Source: CADCVW01 sp964251385 | GTDB taxonomy: Bacteria; Pseudomonadota; Alphaproteobacteria; Sphingomonadales; Sphingomonadaceae | Assembly: GCA_964251385.1 (NCBI GenBank) | Contig: CAXUJK010000004.1 | Coordinates: 62,001-126,000, forward strand | Direction: 5' to 3' | Length of the DNA: 64,000 nt | Part shown: positions 8,298 to 17,137 of the stretch, piece after piece | Position numbering within the stretch: position 1 is the stretch's first letter | How the letters are laid out: the number at the start of each line of letters is the position of its first letter | Translations under genes and position numbers: made by a program | Notes under the pieces: model-generated | Told to the model about the DNA's origin: nothing | Seen by the model: only the letters and a program-made list of their open reading frames with translations | Database searches by the model: none

Positions 8298-9193
8298 ACG
8301 CGTTTCCGTTTCCCTTGCCGCGCGTTCCGGGTTCGGTCGAGGCGCAAGGCTCGCTCGCCGACTTCATCTGGTTCCGGACGGGTGGGCCGGCGGAGTTTTT
8401 GTTTCGTCCCAAAGGGATGACCGAGCTGGCTGCGTTCGTGCGCGAGCTCGATCCCGACATGCCGCTGATGCCGATCGGGGTCGGCTCCAACCTGATCGTG
8501 CGGGACGGTGGCGTTTCTGGCGTGGTCGTTCGGCTTCCGAAGAGTTTCGCGCAGGTGACCGTCGAGACCGGAAACCGCGTCCGCGCAGGCGCGGCGGCGA
8601 TGGGGATCAGCGTCGCGAGCAAGGCGCGCGTCGCGGGAGTCGCGGGGCTCGAGTTCCTCCGCGGCATTCCTGGAACCGCGGGCGGCGCAGTGCGGATGAA
8701 CGCGGGTGCGTACGGCCGCGACGTGTCTGACATCCTGCTGGAAGCGACCGTCATCCTGCGCGACGGAACGATCGAGACGTGGTCGGCCGAACGCTTCGGC
8801 TTCACGTATCGTCATAGCGATCTACCGCAAGGTGCTGTCGTCGTTGAAGCTCTGTTCAAGGGCGCGCCTGGCGATCCGGCGATCATCGGCGCGGAGATGG
8901 ACCGCATCGCGGCCGAACGCGAGGCCTCGCAGCCTTTGCGCAGCCGGACGGGCGGATCGACGTTCAAGAACCCCGACGGGCATAAGGCCTGGCAGCTGAT
9001 CGAGGCCGCGGGCTGCCGCGGCCTCAGGCGCGGGGATGCGCAGGTCAGCGAGAAACACTGCAACTTCCTGCTCAACCTCGGCGACGCGTCTTCGGCAAAC
9101 ATCGAAGCACTGGGCGAAGACGTACGCGCGCGCGTGCTGGCGCATTCGGGCGTGAGCCTCGAATGGGAAATTCAACGAGTGGGAACAGCGTGA
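8294..9193 (+). CDS. murB: UDP-N-acetylenolpyruvoylglucosamine reductase MurB
   Basis: MurB is the FAD/NADPH enzyme that reduces UDP-GlcNAc-enolpyruvate to UDP-MurNAc. The 299-residue type II-like form shows FRTGGPAEFLF and GVGSNLIVRDGG (FAD binding), GIPGTAGGAVRMNAGAYG, and RTGGSTFKNP, which carries the catalytic serine. It ends in the SEKHCNFLLN block, where a Cys replaces the more usual Ala. GTG 8294, in a GTGA overlap with the murC stop, is chosen over the frame's upstream limit at 8240, which lies within murC. Confidence 0.95.
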   Translation: MNAFPFPLPRVPGSVEAQGSLADFIWFRTGGPAEFLFRPKGMTELAAFVRELDPDMPLMPIGVGSNLIVRDGGVSGVVVRLPKSFAQVTVETGNRVRAGAAAMGISVASKARVAGVAGLEFLRGIPGTAGGAVRMNAGAYGRDVSDILLEATVILRDGTIETWSAERFGFTYRHSDLPQGAVVVEALFKGAPGDPAIIGAEMDRIAAEREASQPLRSRTGGSTFKNPDGHKAWQLIEAAGCRGLRRGDAQVSEKHCNFLLNLGDASSANIEALGEDVRARVLAHSGVSLEWEIQRVGTA

Positions 9194-10131
9194 CGACCCC
9201 GGCCAATCTTCACGTCGCCGTCTTGATGGGCGGCTGGTCCGCCGAGCGCGAAGTCTCGCTCGTGTCGGGCGCGGGCGTCGCCGACGCGTGCGAAGCCTTG
9301 GGCTGGCGCGTGACGCGGATCGACATGGATCGTTCGGTCGCGGCCGCGATCGCGGAAGTCGCACCCGATGTCGTGTTCAACGCGCTGCATGGGACGCCGG
9401 GCGAGGACGGGTCGGTGCAGGGCATGCTCGACCTGATGGATGTGCCGTACACGCATAGCGGAATGGCGACGTCGGTGATCGCGATCGACAAGGAGCTGAC
9501 CAAGCAGGCGCTCGTCCCGCACGGCATCCGCATGCCGGAAGGCAGGATCGTCGAAAGCCACACGCTTTTCTACGAAGATCCCTTGCCGCGGCCCTACGTG
9601 TTGAAGCCTGTCAACGAAGGCTCGTCTGTCGGCGTCGCGATCGTGCTGGCGGACGGCAAGTATCCGCAGCCGATCGCGCGCGACAGCGAAGGGCCCTGGG
9701 GCGACTTCGACAGGCTGCTCGCCGAACCGTTCATCCGCGGACGCGAGCTGACGGTAGCGGTTCTCGACGGGGAAGCGTTGGCGGTCACCGAGCTTCGGCC
9801 GAAGTCGGGCTTCTACGACTACGATTCCAAATACACCGACGGCTTGACCGAACATGTCTGCCCCGCCGACCTTCCCGCTGACGTGACCGACTTGGCGATG
9901 CGCATGGCGGAGGACGCGCACCTGATCCTCGGCTGCCGGGGCGTGTCGCGATCCGATTTCCGCTGGGACGACGACGGCGGGCCGGAGCGGCTCTATCTGC
10001 TCGAGACGAACACGCAGCCGGGCATGACCCCGCTCAGTCTCGTTCCCGAACAGGGCCGCGCGGTCGGCATCGCCTACCCCGAGCTCGTGCGCCGCATCGT
10101 CGAGAGCGCGCTCGCGGGTCGGGCTGCATGA
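9190..10131 (+). CDS. ddl: D-alanine--D-alanine ligase
   Basis: This ATP-grasp ligase makes the D-Ala-D-Ala dipeptide used by MurF. Motifs are LMGGWSAEREVSLVSG at the N-terminus, ALHGTPGEDGSVQG, KPVNEGSSVGV for ATP binding, and the C-terminal LLETNTQPGMTPLS that supplies Mg ligands. GTG 9190, overlapping the murB stop in the same GTGA pattern as its neighbours, gives 313 residues. An in-frame ATG at 9163 would overlap murB by 31 nt and is less likely. The DdlB type is usual for dcw clusters. Confidence 0.93.
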   Translation: MTTPANLHVAVLMGGWSAEREVSLVSGAGVADACEALGWRVTRIDMDRSVAAAIAEVAPDVVFNALHGTPGEDGSVQGMLDLMDVPYTHSGMATSVIAIDKELTKQALVPHGIRMPEGRIVESHTLFYEDPLPRPYVLKPVNEGSSVGVAIVLADGKYPQPIARDSEGPWGDFDRLLAEPFIRGRELTVAVLDGEALAVTELRPKSGFYDYDSKYTDGLTEHVCPADLPADVTDLAMRMAEDAHLILGCRGVSRSDFRWDDDGGPERLYLLETNTQPGMTPLSLVPEQGRAVGIAYPELVRRIVESALAGRAA

Positions 10132-11030
10132 GCGAGGCGGCGCGCATTCGGCGCGGGTCGGCGGCGGCGCGTCCGCGGTCGCGCGCGGTCGCAACCAAGC
10201 CCAAGGCGCGCGCGTCGGGCTCACTCTTGTCGACGCTGCCGATCTCCGCCGAACTCACCAGGCGCTTCCTACACTGGGGCGCGGCGCTGCTCGTCGCCGC
10301 GTTGCTCGTCATCCTGGCGACCGCGTTCAAGCTGCCGCAGATGGCGGGGACCACTATCGGCGAGGCACTTGGCGGCGCGGGGTTCACCGTCAAAACCGTT
10401 GTCCCGCTGCCCGCCACCATGTCTGAGGACCACAAGCGCGTGGTGCACGCGATCGTCGCCGACCAGGGTACGGACGCGATGGCGCTCGTGGACCTTCGAG
10501 GGGTGCGCGAACAGCTGATGCAGGTCGGATGGGTCAGCGACGCCCGCGTCGCGCGGCGGCTGCCGGGCACGCTGGTCATAAACATCGTCGAGCGTACGCC
10601 CGCCGCGATCTGGCAGAACCGCGGCAAGCTCGTGCTGATCGACGCGGACGGGGTGGTGCTGGACGACGTGGCGCTCGACGCCATGCCCGACCTGCCGCTC
10701 GTCATCGGTCCCGCCGCGAACACGCAGGCGGCGGCGCTGACGCGGCTTCTCGACGGCACGCCGGGCATGAAGGCGATGATGGCAGGGGCGACGTGGATCG
10801 GCGGACGCCGCTGGGACGTGCGCTTCCAGTCGGGCGAGGTGCTCGCATTGCCCGAGGGCGAGACGGCGGCGTCGAAAGCCTTGGGCAAGTTCGCGCGCAT
10901 GGATTCGACCTATGGCCTGCTCGGCAAGGGGTATGTCCGGCTCGACATGCGCGACGCCAAGAAGATGTACGTGCGGGTATCGAGCGAGCCCGGCAAGCGC
11001 GTGCAGCTCGGCGCGGACAAGGTCATCTAG
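10128..11030 (+). CDS. ftsQ: Cell division protein FtsQ
   Basis: FtsQ is a bitopic divisome scaffold linking early cytoplasmic and late periplasmic division proteins. The 300-residue product has a basic, Arg/Ala-rich cytoplasmic tail (about 1-45), one transmembrane helix at about 50-67, a POTRA-like region starting after it, and the FtsQ beta domain with the family pattern LPGTLVINIVERTPAAIWQ. It starts at an ATGA overlap with ddl and overlaps the ftsA GTG by one base. Confidence 0.93.
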   Translation: MSEAARIRRGSAAARPRSRAVATKPKARASGSLLSTLPISAELTRRFLHWGAALLVAALLVILATAFKLPQMAGTTIGEALGGAGFTVKTVVPLPATMSEDHKRVVHAIVADQGTDAMALVDLRGVREQLMQVGWVSDARVARRLPGTLVINIVERTPAAIWQNRGKLVLIDADGVVLDDVALDAMPDLPLVIGPAANTQAAALTRLLDGTPGMKAMMAGATWIGGRRWDVRFQSGEVLALPEGETAASKALGKFARMDSTYGLLGKGYVRLDMRDAKKMYVRVSSEPGKRVQLGADKVI

Positions 11031-12292
11031 TGGCGAACCCAGCACCCCCGCGCCTCGTCACCGCGCTCGACATCGGGTCGTCCAAGGTTTGCGCTTTGAT
11101 CGCACAGAAGGGCGACAACGGCGAGATCTACATCTTGGGCACGGGCCAGCGCGAAAGCCGCGGGGTCAAGCGCGGCTACATCGCCGACATGGAATTGACC
11201 GAGCGCGCGGTCCGGGAGGCGGTCGAGCAGGCCGAGCGCATCGCGGGAATCAACATCGAGGACGTGTGGGTCAGTTTTTCCGCGGGCGGGCTCGTGTCGG
11301 ACGTCGCCAATGTCGAAGTGCAATTGGGCGGGCACCGGATTGAGCAGCAGGACATTGACGAACTTCTGGCGGCGGGGCGCGGCTCGATCGACGAGGAAGG
11401 GCGCATGGTGCTGCACGCGCAGCCCGCGCTCTACACGCTCGACGGACTGCACGGGGTGCACAAGCCGCTGGGGCTGTACGCGGACAAGCTCGGCGTCGAC
11501 ATCCACATCATCGCGGCCGATCCGTCGCCCGTGCGCAACATCGACCTGTGCGTCCGGTCCGCGCATCTGGGCGTGCGTGCGATCGTCGCCTCGCCCGTCG
11601 CGGCGGGGCTCGCCATCCTGTCGGAGGAGGAGCGGGAGCTGGGGGTGGCGCTCGTCGATCTGGGCGCGGGGATCACCAACGTGTCCGTGTTCGCGGGCGG
11701 CATGCTCGTCGGGCTCGCTTCCATTCCGACAGGCGCGCGCGACATCACGGACGACATCGCGTCCGCGTTCGGGACACGCCGCAACCAGGCCGAGCGCATC
11801 AAATGCTTTCACGGCAGCGCGATGACGTCCCCAAGAGACAATCACGAGATGATCGAAGTGCCTCCCGTCGGGGGCGAGGACGGCGGGCTGGAGATCGCGC
11901 GCGTGCCCCGCGCGCAGCTGACCGCCGTCATCCGGCAACGTTTGGAAGCCATGACAGGCGACATCGCCACTGCGTTGAAAGACTTGGGTTATTCCGGGCC
12001 CGTAGGCCGTCAGGTCGTGCTGTCGGGCGGCGGCGCGGAGCTGAAGGGTGTCGCTGAATATATGCAGGGTGTCCTCGGTCGCGCGGTTCGCGTCGGGCGG
12101 CCCAAGGGCGTCACGGGTCTGCCAGAGGCGCATGGCGGGCCGGGGTTCGCGACGCTCGCGGGGCTCGCCTTGTTCGCGGCGGCGGACGATGTCGATCTGC
12201 GGGGCGGACAAGCGACGGGGCCGGTCATCCGACCAGCGACGAACACCGGGCTTTTCGGACGTTTGATGGCGGCCGTGAAGTCCGCCTACTAA
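11030..12292 (+). CDS. ftsA: Cell division protein FtsA
   Basis: FtsA is the actin-like ATPase that tethers FtsZ to the membrane. The 420-residue product has the N-terminal ATP-binding strand TALDIGSSKVCALIA, the 1C subdomain, the phosphate 2 loop LVDLGAGITNVSVF, the adenosine loop VVLSGGGAELKG, and a C-terminal amphipathic helix (GLFGRLMAAVKSAY) for membrane binding. GTG 11030 shares its first base with the ftsQ stop. The open frame upstream to 10529 is a shadow of ftsQ. Confidence 0.95.
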   Translation: MANPAPPRLVTALDIGSSKVCALIAQKGDNGEIYILGTGQRESRGVKRGYIADMELTERAVREAVEQAERIAGINIEDVWVSFSAGGLVSDVANVEVQLGGHRIEQQDIDELLAAGRGSIDEEGRMVLHAQPALYTLDGLHGVHKPLGLYADKLGVDIHIIAADPSPVRNIDLCVRSAHLGVRAIVASPVAAGLAILSEEERELGVALVDLGAGITNVSVFAGGMLVGLASIPTGARDITDDIASAFGTRRNQAERIKCFHGSAMTSPRDNHEMIEVPPVGGEDGGLEIARVPRAQLTAVIRQRLEAMTGDIATALKDLGYSGPVGRQVVLSGGGAELKGVAEYMQGVLGRAVRVGRPKGVTGLPEAHGGPGFATLAGLALFAAADDVDLRGGQATGPVIRPATNTGLFGRLMAAVKSAY

Positions 12293-12395
12293 GTATTTAC
12301 CGTGTCCGTTAACTTTTCGCTTGGGGACGGAATCGGTTCGTGCGAAGAATCAGTGTGAGGGTCGCGCGGTGGTTTCGCGCTATGGGGAGAGTATC
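12293..12395 (+). promoter_or_regulatory. ftsA-ftsZ spacer with paired GANTC sites and RBS
   Basis: This 103-nt spacer is the longest gap in the division cluster after murE-murF. It holds a TTAAC element at about 12309-12313 and two GAATC sites, at 12330-12334 and 12347-12351. GANTC is the CcrM methylation target of alphaproteobacteria. The strong ribosome binding site GGGGAGAG ends about 4 nt before the ftsZ ATG. An independent, cell-cycle-regulated ftsZ promoter is plausible by analogy with Caulobacter but not shown. Confidence 0.5.
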
Positions 12396-13883
12396 ATGAG
12401 CATCGATTTCATCCGTCCGGAAGTTGACGAACTGCGCCCCCGCATCAGCGTGATTGGCGTCGGCGGCGCCGGCGGCAACGCCATCGCGAACATGATCAAG
12501 AGCGACGTGCAAGGCGTTGATTTCATTGTGGCGAACACCGACGCGCAGGCGCTGAACTTCTCCACCGCGGACCACCGCATCCAGCTCGGTGCCAAGATCA
12601 CGCAAGGGTTAGGCGCAGGTTCGCGGCCCGAGATCGGACGCGCGGCGGCCGAAGAGACGATCGAGCATATCGAAAAAGCGCTCGAAGGCGCGCACATGTG
12701 CTTTATCGCCGCCGGCATGGGCGGCGGTACTGGGACGGGCGCTGCGCCGGTGATCGCCAAGGCGGCACGCGACAAGGGCATTCTGACGGTCGGCGTCGTC
12801 ACCAAGCCCTTTGCCTTCGAGGGCAATCGTCGCGGGCGCTCGGCCGATGCGGGCATCGAGGAACTTCAAAAACATGTCGACACGCTGATCGTCATTCCCA
12901 ACCAGAACCTGTTCCGCATCGCCAACCCGAACACGACGTTCAAGGAAGCGTTCGCGATGGCGGACGAGGTGCTGCAGCAGGGTGTGCGCGGGATCACCGA
13001 CCTGATGGTCATGCCGGGCCTCATCAACCTCGACTTCGCGGACGTGCGCTCGGTCATGGGCGAGATGGGCAAGGCGATGATGGGCACGGGCGAGGCATCG
13101 GGCGACAACCGCGCGATCGAAGCGGCGGAGCAGGCGATCGCCAACCCGCTGCTCGACGGCGTGTCGATGCAGGGGGCCAAGGGGGTGATCATCTCCATCA
13201 CGGGCGGCGAGGACATGCGCCTGATGGAAGTCGACGAGGCCGCCAACCACATTCGCGAGTTGGTCGATCCCGATGCCAACATCATCTGGGGATCGGCGTT
13301 CAACAACGACCTGGAAGGCAAGATCCGCGTGTCGGTCGTCGCTACCGGGATCGAGGCGGACGCGTCCAACATGCCCGCGCCGGCGAAGGTGTTCACGTTC
13401 CCGACGGCGCGCGCGACGACCGCGCCGATGGTGCGACCGGCGGAAGTCGCGGCACCCGCGGCTCCGGTCAGCAAGCCTGCGCCCGAGCCCGTCATGCAGG
13501 AGGTCGCTCCGGTCGCCGAAGCGTCGATCGATCAGGCGGCGGCAAGCGTGATGGAGCCCGCCGACGCGCCGATGTTGGCGGAAGCGGATGAGTTGATGCT
13601 GGATACGGACAACATCATGGCGCCCGTCGTGTCGCCGAGCCCGTTCAAGGCGCCCGAAAGCACGGACAGCTTCACCGCGCCGTTGCCCGGCAATCGCAAC
13701 TGGGTGGCGGAGGAAGAGCCGGCCCGTCCCAAGATCGCACGCGAAGGCGCGACGTTGTTCGAGCGCATGTCGTCGATCGCGCGCGGCGCAGCCAAGGCGA
13801 ACGTCGACGAAGCCAAAGCCCCTTCGATGGACCGCGATCCGCTCGACATCCCGCGCTTCCTCAACCGGCAGAACAACCAGTAG
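12396..13883 (+). CDS. ftsZ: Cell division GTPase FtsZ
   Basis: This tubulin homologue forms the Z ring. The N-terminal GTPase domain shows VIGVGGAGGNAI (about 19-30), NTDAQAL, the tubulin signature GGGTGTG at about 109-115, and the T7 loop with NLDFADVRSVM. The globular part is followed by an extended Ala/Pro/Glu-rich linker of about 150 residues and a conserved C-terminal peptide, DIPRFLNRQ, that binds FtsA and other partners. The 495-residue length is typical of alphaproteobacterial FtsZ. ATG 12396 follows a GGGGAGAG ribosome binding site; the upstream in-frame stretch to 12321 is not conserved. Confidence 0.97.
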   Translation: MSIDFIRPEVDELRPRISVIGVGGAGGNAIANMIKSDVQGVDFIVANTDAQALNFSTADHRIQLGAKITQGLGAGSRPEIGRAAAEETIEHIEKALEGAHMCFIAAGMGGGTGTGAAPVIAKAARDKGILTVGVVTKPFAFEGNRRGRSADAGIEELQKHVDTLIVIPNQNLFRIANPNTTFKEAFAMADEVLQQGVRGITDLMVMPGLINLDFADVRSVMGEMGKAMMGTGEASGDNRAIEAAEQAIANPLLDGVSMQGAKGVIISITGGEDMRLMEVDEAANHIRELVDPDANIIWGSAFNNDLEGKIRVSVVATGIEADASNMPAPAKVFTFPTARATTAPMVRPAEVAAPAAPVSKPAPEPVMQEVAPVAEASIDQAAASVMEPADAPMLAEADELMLDTDNIMAPVVSPSPFKAPESTDSFTAPLPGNRNWVAEEEPARPKIAREGATLFERMSSIARGAAKANVDEAKAPSMDRDPLDIPRFLNRQNNQ

Positions 13884-14010
13884 CAACGGCGTGGGCGCGG
13901 ACCCGTTGATCCCGGCGGGACAACGGCTGGCCCCGTCGCGGCGACCGGACAGCTTTGAGACAGGTCGGGCACCCTATACGCCGGGACATGACTTCGCGGA
14001 GCCGCATCTG

Positions 14011-15921
14011 ATGTCACGCCTTGGCAATGTCTGGCTCTACGGCGTTGCATTGGCTTCGTTTTCCGCCGGGTCGGCGGCGGCGCAGGTGACGCCGAACTTC
14101 GGCAGCAGCGGCTTGTACCGCGAGGATCCAGCAAGCGCGCTCGCCCGCTATCTCCGCATGGTCACGGCCAATCCGCGCAACCTGGAGGCGCTGACCGGGG
14201 CGGGGCGCGCCGCGCTCGACGTCGGCGACGCGCAGGCGGCGATCGGGTTCTACGCGCGGGCCGAAGCGATCGCCCCCAGGAACGGGCGCGTCAAGGCGGG
14301 TCTGGGATCGGCGCTTGTGCTGCTCAACCAGGAGCAGGCCGCGCTCAAATATTTCGAGGAGGCGGTCAGCCTCGGTGTGCCCGAGGCCGACATCGCGAGC
14401 GACCGGGGTTTGGCATACGACCTTCGCGGCAACGCCAAACGCGCCCAGCGTGATTACGGCATCGCGCTGAGACGCGGCGACGATCCGGAAACGACGCGCA
14501 GGCTGGCGCTGTCGATGGCGATCACGGGCGACGGCAACGGGGCGCTCGTTCTGCTCGATCCGTTGTTGCGCAAGCAGGATACGGCGGCTTGGCGCGCGCG
14601 GGCGTTCATCCTGGCGATGACGGGCGACGCGGCAGGCGCGAACAAGGCGGCCGAGGCGGTCATGCCGTCGAGCACTGCGGCGGGCTTCGCGCCGTTCTTC
14701 CGCAAGCTGCCCGGCCTGCGATCGGGCGAGAAGGCGGCGGCGGTGCATTTCGGGCTGTTCCCGGGCGAAGGCCGTCCGATGCGGATCGACGACCTGTTCA
14801 ACCAGGCGGAGGTCGCGGCACGCGTCGCGCTGGAGAACACGCCCCGTTCGGCGACCGACGCGGGCCGCGTTGATGCGGGACAAGGTGCGTTCGGGCGGCT
14901 GGCGACCCGCACCCCAGACGCCGAGGGACAGCTGATCGCGAGGCCCGCGCCGCGCATCGTCGCCGACGAGCGCCCGGTGGCGACGCCGCGCACCAACGCC
15001 GCGCCCGCGCTTCAGCCCAGCAACGAGGCACGCATTGCGGCGGCGTTGACGCCCGCCGCTTCGCCTGTCGTTACGGCAACTCCGCCCGCGCGGGTTGCTC
15101 GGGCACCTGTGCCGATCGTGGCTCCGCCGGCTCAGCCGACGAGCGTTCCTTCGCGGACGGCGGGCGCGCAGGCCGAGGTGGGCGCGGCGGTTCCGGTCGC
15201 GCAGACGCCCGCGCCCACGCCGTTGCTGCCGAGCTTCGACATCGCGCCGCGCTCTCGGCCTGTCCAGCCTTCCCCGACCCCGGCGCCAGGCCTCGAGGTG
15301 CGGCTCGCCGATGTGTCCGCAACGGTGCGCGCCGCCGCGGATGCGCCCGTGGTGCAGTCGGTGACGCTGCCGCCATCGTCCGCGACCGGACTGCCCGTCG
15401 TCCAAGACGTCGCCGGACCGAGCGCGGCGGCATCCGCGCCGACGAACCGTTTGGCCGACATCGCGCGCGTCCTCGCCGAAACGCCGCAGGCCGCGGTGCC
15501 CGTCGCGCCGGCGGACGTGCCGCCCGCGCCTCGACCGAAGGTCGAAACCGCAACTCCGCCCGCGCCGCGACCCAAGGTCGAAACGCCTGCCCCCGCGGCA
15601 ACGGCTTCGGCCGATTCCGCGACTTCCCCCGCCACTTCCGACGCGCAAGCCGAGCGCGTGTGGGTCCAGGTCGCGGGCGGATCGGACGAACGCGCCTTGC
15701 CCTCGACGTGGCGGCGGCTCAAGGGGCAGGCGCCCGATCTGCTGAATGAACAGACCGCGTGGACGACGCCGCTGAAGGCGACCAACCGCCTGCTCGTCGG
15801 CCCGTTCGCGTCGACGCGGGAAGCGCAGGAGTTCGTCAACAAGCTAAAGCCCAAGGGTATCGACGCGTTTTCATGGACCAGTCCAAAGGATCAGGCTATC
15901 GCCAAGCTGGCGGCGCGCTAG
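14011..15921 (+). CDS. Exported TPR and SPOR domain protein
   Basis: This is probably a periplasmic or cell-envelope protein acting at division sites. ATG 14011 gives a signal peptide (hydrophobic run VWLYGVALASFSAG, cleavage near SAAAQ). A region of tetratricopeptide-like helices follows at about 45-200 (for example AALDVGDAQAAIGFYARAEA), then a long Pro/Ala-rich linker, and a C-terminal SPOR fold at about 555-632 beginning VWVQVAGG. SPOR domains bind denuded septal glycan strands. The product has 636 residues. The frame is open upstream to 13891, but that start would lose the signal peptide. The 3' end overlaps dgt by 49 nt. Its position just after ftsZ supports a division role (inference). 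Confidence 0.85.
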   Translation: MSRLGNVWLYGVALASFSAGSAAAQVTPNFGSSGLYREDPASALARYLRMVTANPRNLEALTGAGRAALDVGDAQAAIGFYARAEAIAPRNGRVKAGLGSALVLLNQEQAALKYFEEAVSLGVPEADIASDRGLAYDLRGNAKRAQRDYGIALRRGDDPETTRRLALSMAITGDGNGALVLLDPLLRKQDTAAWRARAFILAMTGDAAGANKAAEAVMPSSTAAGFAPFFRKLPGLRSGEKAAAVHFGLFPGEGRPMRIDDLFNQAEVAARVALENTPRSATDAGRVDAGQGAFGRLATRTPDAEGQLIARPAPRIVADERPVATPRTNAAPALQPSNEARIAAALTPAASPVVTATPPARVARAPVPIVAPPAQPTSVPSRTAGAQAEVGAAVPVAQTPAPTPLLPSFDIAPRSRPVQPSPTPAPGLEVRLADVSATVRAAADAPVVQSVTLPPSSATGLPVVQDVAGPSAAASAPTNRLADIARVLAETPQAAVPVAPADVPPAPRPKVETATPPAPRPKVETPAPAATASADSATSPATSDAQAERVWVQVAGGSDERALPSTWRRLKGQAPDLLNEQTAWTTPLKATNRLLVGPFASTREAQEFVNKLKPKGIDAFSWTSPKDQAIAKLAAR

Positions 15922-17075
15922 CGCTTTACGCGTGCGATCCCGCGGCGACGCGGGGGCGTTTCCATTCCGAACCCTCCGCCGATACCACGGCCTTGCGAAA
16001 CGCGCACGCGCGCGACCGCGACCGGATCGTGCATTCGATCCCGTTCCGGCGCCTGCGCGGCAAGACGCAGGTGTTCGTCGCGCCCGACGGCGACCATTTT
16101 CGCGTACGGCTGACGCACAGCCTCGAAGTCGCGCAGATCGCGCGCACGATCGCCCGCGCGCTGGGGCTGAACGAGGACCTGACCGAGGCGATCGCGCTGG
16201 CGCACGACATCGGCCATCCGCCGTTCGGCCACGCGGGCGAGGCGGCGCTGACCGTCGCGGTTGCCGACGCGGGTGGGTTCGACCACAACGCGCATACCCT
16301 GCGCGTGCTGACGCGGCTGGAGTCGCCGTATCCGTTGTTCGACGGGCTCAACTTGACGTGGGAGACGCTGGAGGGGCTTGCCAAGCACAACGGACCGGTG
16401 TCGGCGCCGACATGGGCGCTGGCCGACGTGGATCGCACGCAGCGGCTGGCTTTGGGCGAATGGCCGAGCCTGGAAGCGCAGGTCGCCGCGGTCGCAGACG
16501 ACATCGCGTACGACAATCACGACATTGACGACGGCCTGCGCGCGGGGCTGATCGACTTTTCCGAATTGGTCGAGCAGCCGCTGGTCGCGGAGGGTTGGGG
16601 CCGGGTGGCCGCTCGCTATCCCGACGTCGCGCACGCAAGGCTTAGGCCCGAACTGATCCGCGAGCAGATCGGACGCATGGTGAGGGACGTCCTGACCGAA
16701 ACGAAGTCGCGGCTGGCGCGCGCGGAGCCGCGGAGCGTCGACGAGGTTCGCGGAGCGGGCGAGGCGCTGGTCGGCTTTTCATCATCGATGGCGACCGACG
16801 AGCGCGCGTTCAAACGCTTCATGTACGACCGCTTCTACCACCACCCGCTGCAACGCGAGGTCGCTGCAAAGGCGGGGCAGGTCGTCACCGGCCTCGTCGG
16901 CGCGTACCGCGCCGATCGGGGGTGCTTGCCTGAACATTGGCGGGTGCAGATGCCGGCCGACGGACCGGACCACACGCGACACATCGCCGACTTCGTCGCG
17001 GGGATGACGGACCGCTACGCCATCGCAAGGTACCGGGAAGTCGTGGGAGCGATCGCAATGCCCGAAGGATTTTAG
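15873..17075 (+). CDS. dgt: Deoxyguanosinetriphosphate triphosphohydrolase-like protein
   Basis: This HD-domain dNTP triphosphohydrolase has 400 residues. It shows the N-terminal family signature HSIPFRRLRGKTQVF, the first metal histidine in RLTHSLEVAQIART, the HD pair in ALAHDIGHPPFGHAGE, and FDHNAHTLRVLTRLE. It belongs to the type 2 (dGTPase-like) subfamily that is usually present in proteobacteria between a division or iron-sulfur gene and argS. The start was placed at ATG 15873 because typical family members begin shortly before the YACDPAATRGR motif; this means a 49-nt overlap with the preceding gene. Confidence 0.92.
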   Translation: MDQSKGSGYRQAGGALALYACDPAATRGRFHSEPSADTTALRNAHARDRDRIVHSIPFRRLRGKTQVFVAPDGDHFRVRLTHSLEVAQIARTIARALGLNEDLTEAIALAHDIGHPPFGHAGEAALTVAVADAGGFDHNAHTLRVLTRLESPYPLFDGLNLTWETLEGLAKHNGPVSAPTWALADVDRTQRLALGEWPSLEAQVAAVADDIAYDNHDIDDGLRAGLIDFSELVEQPLVAEGWGRVAARYPDVAHARLRPELIREQIGRMVRDVLTETKSRLARAEPRSVDEVRGAGEALVGFSSSMATDERAFKRFMYDRFYHHPLQREVAAKAGQVVTGLVGAYRADRGCLPEHWRVQMPADGPDHTRHIADFVAGMTDRYAIARYREVVGAIAMPEGF

Positions 17076-17137
17076 CACGCGCTTCACGGGCGTCGCCTCA
17101 TGGGCTACGGCGAGCGACATACCCTACAGGAACATCC

